Below are positions 46,111-57,990 of a DNA stretch of 64,000 nucleotides, piece after piece; position 1 is the first letter of the stretch; every line of letters starts with the position of its first letter. The notes under the pieces are model-generated. The model saw only the letters and a list, made by a program, of their open reading frames with translations, was not told the DNA's origin and searched no databases. A program made the position numbers and the translations under genes. The stretch is from assembly GCA_039619475.1 (NCBI GenBank), contig CM077116.1, positions 35,103,183-35,167,182 on the forward strand, given 5' to 3'. This DNA is from Icerya purchasi. Its lineage: Eukaryota; Arthropoda; Insecta; Hemiptera; Monophlebidae.

Positions 46111-47196
46111 TAATCAGTTAGCAGCTAAGCGGCGGCTAAAAGTTAATAAGGTATACATATAAAGCTTGAGATGATGATGTTCATATAATTTAAAGTTTTA
46201 ATACGCATTTTTATTTTATTTTTTACGTTTTATATTTAACAGCATTGAAAGAGTATTTATAATTTTGCAATTAAAAATTGAAGCTTTTTATCGGTATACT
46301 TTGTAGAAATTTGCGCTACTATACCCAAACGCATGACATTCCGTGTAATTTTTTAAAATTCCTATATGTAATTAAAATTAACAATTAACGTTACTAAAAC
46401 TAGTAATATGAAAGGGAGTTAAATAATTTATCATAAACTATTTTACAAATGACCGTGTCATTCTTACGCCGGAGACAATAAGAAAACCTGTAAACCTCCT
46501 GCGTTATTTAAAAGTGACGTAACATTTTGTAGTGCGGAAGTTGTAATTGTTATTTTTAATTCATTGATTCTGAACTTTTTTTAAGCACACATATATTTGA
46601 AATAGTAAAATATCTATGTTTTCATAGAAGAACTAACATCCGGGCTGTCCTCATGGTAAAGTGCGACAGAACGAGTTTTGCACAATGAACTGTACGCGTG
46701 ATTTTTGTAATGGCGTGAAATTCTTCATAAATATTTTTACATGTCTTTTATGGACTAGTGCGAAATCTTTGATAACTTCTTGAACGAAAAGTACCCTATG
46801 AAATCGAACTATTGCCCGCAAGAAACATCTGGTCTGCATCTTATTGATATTGAATTTACTGACATTTCATAATTAGTTGGGAGGAAAGTAAGCTGAGATT
46901 AATTTAAACGAACCAGCCGGAGTTGTGGGGAATTGAAACGTGAACAAGATTGCGATGGGGAGTGTTAGAAGGAAAGGAAATAGAGTGTTACGGGTTAGAA
47001 ACTGGATTTCATTTCTAATTAGGGATAATTGAACCCCGAACAATAATACGGTTGGAACTAGTAAGGGAGAAGACTGGAAAATTAAGGTCAACTCTTTAAC
47101 CGTGTTCGTGAAAGTAAAGAAATACTTATTTGATCTCTCAAGATAAAGCTTATTGCCGCTGTATTTGTTGTTCTTACTCATTGTTAACATTTTTAA
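46111..47196. other. Spacer, no gene seen
   Basis: Open frames at 46651-46839 and 46873-47190 (minus) have no recognisable motif. The second abuts the perfect palindrome. Confidence 0.4.
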
Positions 47197-47405
47197 TTAT
47201 GATAAAAATAAACTTTAACACGTTTACACTTTTGTAACAATTGTATAATTTTTAAAACCCCGACGCGTTTCGAAGCAAACACTTCATGTTCACGGGAGTA
47301 ATTCCCCCGTGAACATGAAGTGTTTGCTTCGAAACGCGTCGGGGTTTTAAAAATTATACAATTGTTACAAAAGTGTAAACGTGTTAAAGTTTATTTTTAT
47401 CATAA
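47197..47405. repeat. Perfect palindrome, 100-bp arms with 9-bp spacer
   Basis: 47197-47296 is the exact reverse complement of 47306-47405; the 9-bp spacer is 47297-47305. The arm holds GAAGTGTTTGCTTCGAAAC followed by GCGTCGGGG. CGAAAC then GCGTC is the arrangement seen near the hammerhead-like motif of Penelope-like elements, whose terminal repeats are often inverted. The flanks are not repeated. An assembly artefact must also be considered. Confidence 0.9.
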
Positions 47406-48419
47406 AGCTTATTGCCTTGAAATTATAGAAATTCCGTTGAAATATTTTGAGTTGCAGAAACATGGCGAAAAAGAAAAAGATAGAAATTATCAAATTAAGA
47501 ATGAAAATAGAAGAAAGGAAAAAAAAATGTTTAAATGTCACTTGCGACCCTTCGAAGATGTAAAAACATACACATGAGCCTAGTAACATAGACTTATTTT
47601 ACAGAATTTTTAACAAATATTCTTAACTTTAAAAAACCCATGCTTTCATACTACTTTTAGGATCGACTTTTTCCTAAAATTTTTAAAAATTATATTTAGT
47701 GCCGCTGACACTCAATGTTCATTAAAATAAACGTTGGAAAATGGGATCTTCTTAGAGATATACTTTATTTACATAGTACTGCCAGATAAAGATTGGCTGA
47801 AAAATTTTCATTACAATATTATAGGGGAAAAATATGAATACTCGAAATTTTAAAATGAAGGGGCGACAAACTCGAGCGACTTGATTCAATATAATTGTTA
47901 AATTTAAAATATTTCTATTTTATCATGATATTATCTGTTACTCATGGCTTTACGTGTGTATTAATGCCCATTTAAATCATTACTTGGAAATTAATAAAAA
48001 AATTTCTGTTTTATCTAGAATTATATTTACGTAAAGGTTCTTTCTCTCTCGTTGAGAAACATGTTTATCACCGTCCAACAAAAAAAAAAAAAAAAAAGTA
48101 ATCTTTACGTTCCACATACAGCAAACTTATACAGTATAGTTGAGTAAGAATTTCAAATTTGAGTATAAATAACATTCCGAGTAGGAAATATTAAAAATTC
48201 GGTTTCCAGTCTTGTCAATCGAATGCCATTTCTGGAGGTTCCAAAGCTTTATCATTGTAATTATTTGCTTCCTATCTCTTATTTACCATTTTTATTATAT
48301 CATTCATTTATCCTATAAGCGGTCCATTTACCTACCCGCCAGATTTGCCCGTGGCTCCACCCGTGTATTAATATCTATTTAAATCATTTTTTTTTTCTCT
48401 TTTTTTTCATACAGGTGAT
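47406..48419. other. Spacer with no gene
   Basis: A18 run at about 48079-48096. Two short related segments (GTGTATTAAT...CATTTAAATCATT) occur at about 47956 and 48363. Confidence 0.4.
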
Positions 48420-50040
48420 TTCTGTATTTTCCCCCTTTTTTAGGGAATATTACTAATATAATAATTAAAACAAACCTTAAGTACCCTTTACAAAAGGTTA
48501 ACGCTCGAAAATTTTCACCCCCCAAGCGAAAAACGCCGTATATGTAACGTTAAGATACGTATACTATTTTCATCAGTGATGAGCTTGTAAATGGTACACT
48601 ATGGTGATTTCAAATTAGTTTCCTTTATTCGAATTTAAATTTCCTCATGGTAATTAAAATTGGAAATTTTATGGTTTTATGAAAAATCAGTTTTTTTCCA
48701 AATTATGTTTCCATGATCTAAATTAATAATATTTTAAGTTAATCACGTTTATTATGTTGCTAAACGCTCGAAAAAGGTAATGGTAACGCTCAAAAATGTT
48801 CATTTTCCAAGCGAAAAACGCCGTATAAGATGTTTTTACATCAAAAAAGAAAAGAGACGAGGAAATTTAAAAGACTGAAGCAAAAGGAAAGGAAGAATTA
48901 AGCGAAAGAAAATAGGGACTAAGAAAAAATCTTCATCTCAAAAAAAAAGCTCAACTGAAGATAGATTTATTGGAAGAAAAGAAAGATTCACCTATATAGT
49001 GTTGTTTTTTTTACCTCAACAATAACTTTCTACTCCATCCGCTAATAGGATATCCTCCAGGGATGCTATTTCTTTTCTTCCAATCCTCTAACTTGACATT
49101 CCCAATTTCGAAGATAAATTACTGACTGTCAAGTTTTGCATTCGTAGGTATTAGGCAGGAGTATATTTCATGTTTTTCCAAGTTTTTATACTGTTTACTT
49201 TTCTTTCTGCATTTCCGAAGTTCCAGCTGCGTGTAAAGGTATTTATTATAAATTATATTTATATGATGCTAACGATTCTTTTTAAATGCAACCTTCTCTA
49301 GTGCGCCTCATCGCTTTTCGCCTTCTCGACTTTCCACTTTTAATGAGTTCTACGTTATCCTCTTCCAAATTTTTAATTTCAACGTTCTTTTAGCGTTCCT
49401 TTGGAGTTTCTTGCTTTCTCTAGTTAGATCGGTTAATAGCATGCAAGAACTCATGATGACTGTTTTTAGCGACGAGATTATTAGTATTTTACCCGTTCAC
49501 ACACCAGTCTTAGAATAATTTATACGGACGGTGGATATTTTTATCTGCTTCTATTTTTCCTGTAGATCTATCTTCAGTTGAGCTTTTTTTTGAGATGAAG
49601 ATTTTTTCTTAGTCCCTATTTTCTCTCGTTTCCTTCTTTCTTTCCTTTGACCTCAGTCTTTTAAATTTCTCGTCTCTTTTCTTTTTTTGATGTAAAAACA
49701 TCTTATACGGCGTTTTTTGCTTGGAAAGTGAACATTTTTGAGCGTTACCGTTACCTTTTTCGAGCGTTTAGCAACATAATAAACGTGATTAACTTGAAAT
49801 ATTATCAATTTACCATAGGGAAATGTAAATTTGAATAAAGAAAATTGAAATCGCCATAGTGCACCATTTACAAGCTCATCACTGATGGAAATAGTACGTA
49901 TCTTAACGTTACATATACGGCGTTTTTCGCTTGGGGGCTGAAAATTTTCGAGCGTTAACCTTTTGTAAAGGGTACTTAAGGTTTGTTTCAATTATTATAT
50001 TAATACGTATTCCCTAAAAAAGAGGAAAATGCAGGAAATA
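48420..50040. mobile_element. Element with about 0.5-kb terminal inverted repeats
   Basis: The left arm (about 48420-48985) and right arm (about 49545-50040) are reverse complements with scattered mismatches and a deletion of roughly 70 bp in the right arm. Each arm contains two copies of a block of about 43 bp starting AACGCTC(G/A)AAAA and ending AAGCGAAAAACGCCGTATA (48500-48542 and 48785-48827; 49704-49747 and 49914-49958). The central 0.56 kb has no transposase. A frame across the right arm (49653-49991, minus, 112 codons) contains the repeated motif PSEKRRI/PSKKRRI because of this block. I could not fix a target duplication. A diverged relative is at 23890-24190. Confidence 0.7.
49260..49560 (+). 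other. Possible LINE fragment inside the inverted-repeat element
   Basis: The plus strand gives weak similarity to the post-RT part of I-like LINEs (short Leu/Phe-rich segments) and an IIYTDGGY-like stretch near 49519. This is too decayed to be sure. Confidence 0.2.
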
Positions 50041-50079
50041 AAGCGTTTACGCTTCGTAAATCTAAGACCTGTCCTATAT

Positions 50080-50824
50080 GTATACCTTGATCCACCTTCC
50101 TATTCCAAGATCGGACTCTGCTAAATACTGGAGATGCATTTAGAATCGAGACTGAATTGGAAGACGCATGTCAAGATGAAAAAGAACAAACTATGCATAA
50201 ATGAAGACAGATTTATTGGTTGATTGAACGTTACTCTTAGCTCAATCTGTCTAATAAACGTATGATTTATCGTCAAATCATCAGACCGATACGGACGTAC
50301 GATATTCAACTCTGGAGCTGTGTACAGACATCCAATCGGTTGATTATTCGGCGCATTCAAAACCAGTGCCTCCGAAGTATCACTGGAGCTTTCTGGTATC
50401 AGCGCAACGAAGAAGTACACTCGAATTTAAACATTCCGTTGATTGATAAAGTTATACGTTATATTGCAGAAGTACACGAACACGGACTTCACAGTCACTC
50501 AAATCTAGAGGCCTTAGAACTGCTACTTCCCGATGATGATTTAAGACGCCTTATAAGCTAGTCACCTAATTTATTCTATAATATGCTCGCATATATATGT
50601 ATTTTGTGGGTATGTGCATATACTTGGTATGCGTGCACGTGAGTATGCACATATAATTATTTATATATCCTATATATTAGGAGTTGTGTAATTGTCCATA
50701 ATTTCTACTCGGTTCATGATATAAATTAGTTAGACTAAGTTGTAGCACCGTTTTAAAAGTAGTGCTAATTTATTTACTGTAATAAGATTGTACTAAAATA
50801 TACGTTCAAAAAAAAAAAAAAAAA
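50080..50824 (+). pseudogene. Jockey-like LINE, ORF2 C-terminal end with A-tail
   Basis: A frame near 50120-50200 reads YLEMHLESRLNWKTHVKMKKNKL. After a frameshift the frame 50262-50561 reads MIYRQIIRPIRTYDIQLWSC, then IIRRIQNQCLRSITGAFWYQRNEEVH and LNIPLIDKVIRYI. This is the Jockey C-terminus (Tyr-Gly-Ile-Gln-Leu-Trp type, then the Ala-Pro-Trp-Tyr segment). The 3' UTR ends in an A17 tail at 50808-50824. 5' truncated; it starts just right of the inverted-repeat element. Confidence 0.8.
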
Positions 50825-52480
50825 CGGGTAAATGGGAGACGGTTGGAATACCGTAACAGCACCAGCATTAAGCGTTAAGTTCATGTAATATTTGTTGAAA
50901 TGATTAGAAGATTTAGAGTTGGAGTAGTGCTTATGTGCAGAAAATCTGTTGTAGAACGACAATGACCTACTAGAGTTTTTCTGCCATTTTCTCTTTAGGG
51001 TGGTAGAAAAGGAACTGGGAAGAACAGAAAAGTTGCCTGAATCGAAAATCTCAGCAAAAAATAAGGGCCGAGAATACTAATTTACCTTAACAGATGTTTT
51101 TTACCTCAGAATAAGAAATGTAAACTCCTTATAAATTTTAACCTGCTCTTTAAAGACTCGATAATTAGTAGGGTCGAAGAACAGTTCTCTCCAGAAGAAT
51201 AGACAAAAAGGTAGGAAGACGAGCCGTTTTTTTGCATGACGGAACATTCTAAAGAAGAATGATTTGCGCAAGGAACAAACGGTTTTGCTGCGACCAGACG
51301 GACGTACTAAAATGTTCACAACGGAGACAGTTTTTTTTGTTTTTTTTTTTCTTTTAATATATAAATGATTAAGTTGTGGGTCTCACAGGGCAAGTATGCC
51401 TGTTGTGTGAGTGCCCGACACTTCTGTTATCATTTATTCAAAATTTAATACATGACAAACTTATTCATGCTTACTATATAAATCGAAAAGAAATAAACTT
51501 AAATTAATATACACGTCTAAGTAAATAAATATAAAAACATGCGCATACATACATTCACTCTAGATAGGCATCTATACACAAATACATAAAGATAGCTTAT
51601 ATATTCAAATTTGCATACATGGTCTTCTTTAAGAAGTACAAACAGAAAAGTAACAAAAAAGGAACAACGCAAAAAAAAAAAATGAAAAAGAAAATATATA
51701 ATCAAATAGATGCATAACTGAGCGACATAAATGGAAAAATTCGAAACGTAGCTTGGTTTTTAATCTTTGCATCACTTTTTTCAGCCACTTCATTACTTCC
51801 TTTTTCCACACACCAATACTATTTTCGTTTAATATATGATTGGGGATATTACGGTCATTAATTTAATTAAAACCGAATCATCCATATTATCAATTCGTAG
51901 ATTTGTCCCTCTAGAATAAATGCAATATATATCATTGTGTTTTCTTGTTATTCGAGTTTTTTGCATAGATGGTAACTTCATATTGTTGCTATTAAATTCA
52001 AGTAACCTATAATAGTAATTGTACATCTTGGGGGACCTTTCATTGTTTTCCTTCCACACATAATTGATCTAAAGTCGATTTATTTTACTTCTGTTGTTGG
52101 ACAATGTGCAAAAAATCGAAAGCATAACGTGAACATCGGATGTATGTTTTTATCGCACATATTTAGCGCTGTCGCTATTGCATTATGGTAAAGTTGCATT
52201 TAGTTTTGTACCCGTAATTACACTATCATTTCCGAATTTTAAGTATCAAAGCTAAAAAAAGGTGATGCGTCTTTCATGCGTATATACGACATAAAGAGAG
52301 CAATAAACTGTTCCTTTTTAGTATTACTTACCATTAAGTAATAAACGTGAATAAAATTTATCAAAATAATTTCACGTCTAATATAACCCGATTTCTTTGA
52401 TGGTTTATAAAACATCAAATTTACGGAATATATACATGCACTAAGTTCATTTGATTTTTCATGTATTTTATCGAAAATTT
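50825..52480. other. Spacer with a possible LINE 3' end
   Basis: At 51330-51470 a T-rich tract followed by GTCTCACAGGGCAAGTATGCC on the plus strand looks like the reverse complement of a LINE 3' end. A 76-codon minus frame (51829-52059) and a 60-codon minus frame (51629-51811) have no motif I recognise. No confirmed gene. Confidence 0.35.
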
Positions 52481-52499
52481 TATTTGCATCATTTTTGCC

Positions 52500-53130
52500 C
52501 TCCTATAATATAATAAGCTATTATATTTTTCGCTGGTCTGAATATGGTAAATATTTATTTTTGGTTCGAAGATGCCGCGTTGTTAATGGTAAACTATAAC
52601 CCAGTAATTTTTCGGCTGATAATGAAGAAATTCTGATTTCTGAATCCAAAACGGCATTTAATAATACAGTAAGATTTTTAATAGGGTTCCCTCCTTTTTG
52701 CTATAATAATATATTTGGATGGAATAGCCATTGCAATGATTGCATCAAGCCTCCGTATTCTTCATCTGATTGGATCAAATTTTTTATGTTTTCTATATTA
52801 AGATTCTATATGTTTGAAAAACACTTTCCCTTTTAGGAGTATTTAAACAAAAAATTCGGTACTTTCTAAATCATGGGATTTTTGCTAAATTAATGATTGA
52901 AAGATCTAAGGAATGACACATACAACGAGCAAATGGAAGGACACATTTTAAATATCTATTGCTTTCGCGCCATTAAATCTGCCACTCATAAATACTGCAT
53001 CACCACACCCTTGATTACGAATGTGATGTGGATCAATGTATTATTTTGATCCGAATAACATTGACAGTATTGTCCTCCAAATTGCTGAAATTGAAAAAAG
53101 TTTTTACAATTAACTATTTTCACGCTGACA
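52500..53130 (-). pseudogene. hAT transposase core remnant
   Basis: On the minus strand near 52900-53040, frames give QGCGDAVFMSGRFNGAKAI and then CVLPFARCMCHSLDLSIINLAK, the order of two signature segments of zinc-finger MYM-type hAT transposases (Met-Ser-Gly-x-Phe-Asn-Gly then a Cys-x-x-His-Ser-Leu-x-Leu). The remainder is riddled with stops. No terminal repeats were found, so element borders are unknown. Confidence 0.45.
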
Positions 53131-53357
53131 TTTTTTGTAGATCAATAGAGCGAAAAAATGTGTCCCAATGACAAAGACCAGTCGTCACCCTTTAATGAAG
53201 GCGAAGACGTTTCTAAAGGACTTGTGATTCCAATACGTGCCAAGATAATACCGAAGGAGGAGAAGTTGAAGAAATTCATCTCCCCTTTTTGTTTTCCTGC
53301 TGTCGTGATCTTTCATTTGCTCATGATTTTTTAATTCGTCACACACTTATTTTTTTA

Positions 53358-53770
53358 TTTTTTTTTTTTTTGGCTCGTCAACCGGGGACCATTACCCAGA
53401 AACAATTAGAATAGGAAGGAGTCAATTATATCTTCATACGATATCAAATATTGTTAGAAGAAGGGAACAAATAATAGGAAAAAATCTGTGGAGAGAGAAA
53501 AGAAAGGACATAAGAGGCGCAATATGGAGTAAGAAGACTGAGTATCAATAAAATGGAATAGAAAGCAGAAAAAGATGAACACTTAATAAACATATCATGC
53601 GCATCACAAACATGCTTTTCGTTTGAGTGGAGAGGACAATATGGAGAGGCAACCAACGAAAAACGAAAACAGGAGGAAGATAATAAAGTACGGCTTAAGA
53701 ACGCATACGTCGAAGTGAAGGAAACAAATAGAAAACCACGGATTGGCAGGAAGACTAAGTTGAACAGAGA
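53358..53770 (-). pseudogene. I-like LINE 3' portion (left half of an interrupted copy)
   Basis: The minus frame 53444-53656 has CPLHSNEKHVCDAHDMFIKCSSFS, the C-terminal knuckle pattern of the local I-like family. The 3' end CCGGTTGACGAGCC is followed by an A-tail (plus T-run about 53358-53371). The copy is cut at about 53771 by an insertion and resumes at about 54640. Confidence 0.65.
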
Positions 53771-53773
53771 GAT

Positions 53774-54219
53774 AAAAATAAAATGCTTTTTTACAAAAAA
53801 TAAATACCGACTTAAAGGTTTATTATAAAAATTTAAAAATGCACTAAAAAGTAAAAAATAATTACTCCCGATAAAAAATATATATCAAAGTGATATAACT
53901 TAAGATGACATTATCGTAATTCTTATACAACATTTATACCTTAATTAGAGTCGGCATTAAATTCATGTTACTATATCTAGGAACAATTTAATGAACATTT
54001 AATGCAGTTTTTAATTATTCTTTTAATATGAATCTGACGCCAACTTTAATAAGTATTAATGTTGTATAAGAATTACGATATCACCACTTAAGTGTTATAT
54101 CACTCTGATATATATTTTTTATCGGGAGTAATTATTTTTTACTTTTTAGTGCATTTTTAAATTTGTATAATAAACCTTGAAGTCGGTATTTATTTTTTGT
54201 AAAAAAACATTTTATTTTT
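53774..54219. repeat. Foldback element with arms of about 170 bp
   Basis: 53774-53945 pairs with 54045-54219 as an imperfect inverted repeat sharing ACAAAAAATAAATACCGACTT, GCACTAAAAAGTAAAAAATA and TCGTAATTCTTATACAACAT. The central part is about 100 bp. Part of the arm is repeated once more at 54211-54240. Confidence 0.75.
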
Positions 54220-54639
54220 TACTTTTTAGTGCATTTTTATTCAATTAAATTAAAACATTTTAATAAGAACAGATATTTCCACGGTGTGAAAATATCAAAA
54301 GCTACATTTCCATGGTAATTTGGCAAATTTATAGTATTTTAAGTCAAAAATCTAATCCGACGGTGAAAACAATCATGAATGAAAAGCATCCAAAAAGCTT
54401 CAATCTCCCGCATTATTAAGGATAACTCAAAAACTATCGGTCAGATCTTGATCAAATTTAAATGGGACCACATGAGAAACACCATCTTTCAAATAAAAGA
54501 AGAATCATCAAAATCGGTTCATCTAGAAGAAAGTTCTGTGGTAACACACATAAAAAACAAACAAAAAAAAAAAAACCAAAAAAAAAAAAAACAGTCGAAT
54601 TGAATACCTCCTCCTTTTTTGAAGTCGGTTAAAAAGAAC
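54220..54639. other. Probable RTE-like LINE 3' end within the insertion
   Basis: Contains TCAAAATCGGTTCATCTAGA at about 54508 and CCTCCTCCTTTTTTGAAGTCGG at about 54608, the kind of 3' segment I associate with RTE-type elements in arthropods. No coding sequence. Together with the foldback it splits the I-like copy. Confidence 0.4.
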
Positions 54640-55140
54640 AATTGTTAGAGAAAGAGGAAACGTATTAAATCCGGTACCATAATCTGAGATGAAAGCCTTT
54701 GTACAGCGGAAGGTGATTGGACGATGGGACTTTTTTAAAAAAGAGGTGGGAAGAAACAGAAACCCGAGTCAAGGAGTCCGCCGTTTCATTACCGAAAATG
54801 CCTGAATGACTAGGAACCCACAGCAAATCAATTTGAATAGAATGAAGGGAAGAAAGAACGTGGATAAATGAGCGTATGCGCAGTATAATAAAATCACAGG
54901 AATGATCAGGTAGATTAAAGGGCGGTCATGGAGTCATATATAATCAAGAATTTAGGGGAAAGGTGATTGTAGAAAATGAAAATAATAGAACGTAGGATAG
55001 CTGTCAATTCGGCTGTGAATATATAACAGAAAGGAGGCAAGCGAAAATATTCTGAAAAGCCAAAATCTGGGAAGATAAAAGAGGCACCGACACCATCCCG
55101 CCTCTTCGAACCATTTGTAAACACGCACACTATCCTATAT
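54640..55140 (-). pseudogene. I-like LINE RNase H portion (right half of the interrupted copy)
   Basis: The minus frame 54915-55130 reads FTNGSKRRDGVGASFIFPDF, then IFTAELTAILRSI and FLIIYDSMTAL, a good RNase H series in which the first Asp has become Asn and the Ser-Asp pair of the third motif has become Tyr-Asp. It continues the copy at 53358-53770. Confidence 0.7.
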
Positions 55141-55369
55141 CAAGAATATGTTTGTGCAGTGTCGGAACAAAACGACATGGTGCCCAATCAAGATTATTTT
55201 CTAATTTTTTACGCTAACTGCGAACATATCGGACCGGTGCGGTTTCTCTAGCATCAGAATTGTTAACTCTTGTCGTGTTGGAATACCCTCGCGTATATTG
55301 TAATGTTACATGCACGCGTATTTTTTTGTTTTTTTTTTTTTTTGTTATCTTTCTTCTTGTAATAATTTA
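55141..55369. other. Short spacer
   Basis: Nothing recognised beyond a T-run at about 55330. Confidence 0.4.
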
Positions 55370-56010
55370 TCCCTCGTTTATATTAGTACTCTTATGTTTC
55401 CATTACATCTACACCAGCCTACTGTAATGTGGTGGTTATTTTGTTCTTTTTTAGTCCGTCGTACATTATTTATTTTGTCTCCAACTATATTCTTTGTCTC
55501 ATTTTTCTTTACTCCTGTCAACCTCTAATAAATAAAACTTTGAACTTCGGAATGCTTTTTTCTTCATTCTTGAGCATTGCCTTGTTCGCCTTACTCGTTC
55601 TCTCGTTTTATTTTAGCTGCTCATATCTTTCTTTTATTCAACCTTTTGTCGTTCATTTTTCTATATTTTCATTTCCTCAACTTCTATCATTCATATATTC
55701 TATCTCCCCTCCCTATATACCGAGCCTTGAAGAATCTTCTTCTCTCCCTATTTCAGCTCCTTTTACTACACATTTTTTGCCCAACAAATTCCACATTAAT
55801 AAACTTTATACTTTCCTCCAGAACTCTTTTCAATCTCCACACCTGGCCTTGATGGCATTACCTTTCAAATTCTTAAACATCCGTCTTTTCATTGTCTTGA
55901 AGTCCCTCTTAACATCTTCAAAATACCGTTCTCCTCGCAGTTCTTTATCCCAAAAAAAATCTCTTCTTTTTTTCGTCCTTATTTCCTTGGCCTCTTGTCT
56001 TGAAAAATTA
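55370..56010 (+). pseudogene. I-like LINE, endonuclease-RT linker and RT start
   Basis: Plus frames read ISPPYIPSLEESSSLPISA, then NKLYTFLQNSFQSPH and PGLDGITFQILKHPS, the linker and the first RT motif of the I-like family. Frameshifts separate these. 55827-55967 is the near-identical partner of 40884-41024. Confidence 0.65.
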
Positions 56011-56017
56011 TTTGAAA

Positions 56018-56052
56018 ATATACATATATATATATATATATTTTTTTTTTTT
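56018..56052. repeat. (TA)n tract and T13 run
   Basis: The T-run on the plus strand (56040-56052) is the A-tail of the minus-strand LINE that follows. Confidence 0.7.
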
Positions 56053-57240
56053 CGAGATCGCCAGTCGAGGGCATTACTCGGCATTAAGATGCGTTAGTGA
56101 GAGAGATGAAGAAGCGAATTAGAATTGAATATTATTGGAGATAGAAGCAATGAAGGACGCTACAAATAGGAATGATTGCCGGGGATGGAAGAGAAAGAAT
56201 AAACGAATTATTATATGAAGTAGGAAAACCGAGTTTCAGGAGTTAACTATAGAAGTGAGAGCGTTCTATAGATACAGACGCGCATTCAAAGAAGATGTGA
56301 TTTGTGTCACAAATTAGATCATAATCATCCGGATGGAAAGAACAAAAAGGAGAAGAGGACATAGAAAAGCAAAAAGAGAATGCCGGAAGTTGACTATGAT
56401 CATCTAGGCGAAGCCTGCAAATAGAAGAGATAAGAAAACGCGAGAGATGAGGGAAGTCATAGTAGCAAGGGTACGGAGGAGGATGGGTTTGGAAACTATG
56501 ATAGAAGGATTCAGGATTCGAGAATAAAGGGGGATAAGTATCGCGCCATCGCCTACCGATGGCAACTCCCGGAAAGAACGCTAAGATTGCAAGAAAAAAA
56601 TTTGGATAGAAATTGACCAGTCTGAACGGCAGATCGAGCTAATGAATCAACCAATTCATTGCCCTCAATGCCAACATGACTGGGGGATTATAAGAAATCG
56701 ATTTGAATGGAACGAACGCTATACAATCTAGTAACAAGAGAACGAATCAGGAGAATTATGAAATCTGAGAAATAGCGAGGACGAGGAGAGGCGATAGACA
56801 GTAAAACACCTTTGAAATCCGAGATTATCAGAAATTTATTAGAGCCGTTGGTGGAAGTAATGTATTGGATAGCACGAAGGATAGCAGAGGACTCCGCGGT
56901 AAATATTTGGAGCAGAAAGAAGGCAATTTAGAAGATTCAAAATAGTTGAGTGATGGGACCAAAAAGCCAGCTCCCGTACCGTCCGTTGTTTCGGAGCCAT
57001 CAGTAAAGATAACAGTGTGGAAAAGAAATAGGGATTACATTACATAGTTATATTCCTGTCGGACTGTATGAGCCGAAAGGAGTATATCTTAGGCGGATAC
57101 AGGAAATTGGAGTAATTAAGCCTGAAGTAAGGGAGTTTGTTACAAGAGAAAACGTAAGGAGCAAATTGATTAAGTTGTCTTAACAAAAGACTTGCTTGGT
57201 GGCTAGAAACTTGCAATCCGTTCGTCAAGAATGGATCGAC
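56053..57240 (-). pseudogene. I-like LINE, RNase H to A-tail
   Basis: The minus strand, in order: a pre-RNase H segment ending in Ser-Asp-Arg-Asn-Ile-Thr-Met (57040-57228), RNase H with FHTVIFTDGSETTDGTGAGF (about 56970-57030), a C-terminal part with RLRLDDHSQLPAFSFCF and HPDDYDLICDTNHIFFEC (about 56270-56450), then the 3' end and A-tail at 56040-56052. Stops present. Confidence 0.7.
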
Positions 57241-57443
57241 GAAATGGGCATTAAACGAGAACGTTCAAACATTAGTCATTTTATAGCTTCGAAAAGCTTG
57301 ATTCCCCATTGTTAACCGAGCCAGTCAGTGAAATATCGATAAGTGAATAGTCTTATTTAAGTCGACGTGCAAGTTAAGTGAGTAATCCCGACTGCAAATT
57401 CCCTTTTCCACTTTAATCAAAAATTACACCCGCATTGAGTTAA

Positions 57444-57990
57444 CTAATTAAAATTTGATTCGATCGGAAATGGCAGAAATAAAGGAACCAGTAGCAGGAA
57501 CAACAGACTGGACGGAATGGACAGGATATAGGAAGCACAGTAGGGAGCAGGATGCCTTGACTTCAAAAGGAGTAAATAAACGTTCCGCAGAAAGAGCAAA
57601 ACATTCAAAGAAAATCTGATTAGCATCACAAACAATTGCTTCATTAGGATGTAGGGGATACAAAGGAGAGGAAACCAAACGGAGACGAAAACGGGAAGCG
57701 GGCAATAGAGTGTGATTGAAGCGTAGGCGAATAATAGAGACAATAACAGAACGTGGAAAAGAAGGGAATTCTAAGAACCAAGAATTAATTGGAAGGTTAG
57801 GTTGAATTGAGAGGTAGACGGAACTTTCATTGGAAAAAGAAGAATCGTACATATCTGACCAAAATTTATAGTGAAATTTCTTACTTAAGGACAAAAGATT
57901 AGTGCTAGAGATCCTTTTTAAAGTAAAAGCGGGAGCGGGCAGCAGTCCGAGACAAAGCGCCATTTCGTTACCCTCGATGCCTCTACGACA
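57444..57990 (-). pseudogene. I-like LINE C-terminal end
   Basis: A 171-codon open frame on the minus strand (57448-57963) reads SWFLEFPSFPRSVIVSIIRL, then RFNHTLLPASRFRLRLVSS and HPNEAIVCDANQIFFECFAL. It is the best-preserved copy of the C-terminal knuckle region of the local I-like family. No A-tail is adjacent. Confidence 0.75.

Noticed and set aside
51829..52059. 76-codon minus-strand frame as a small gene
   Set aside because: No motif, and it sits in repeat-rich DNA between a LINE-like 3' end and an hAT remnant.
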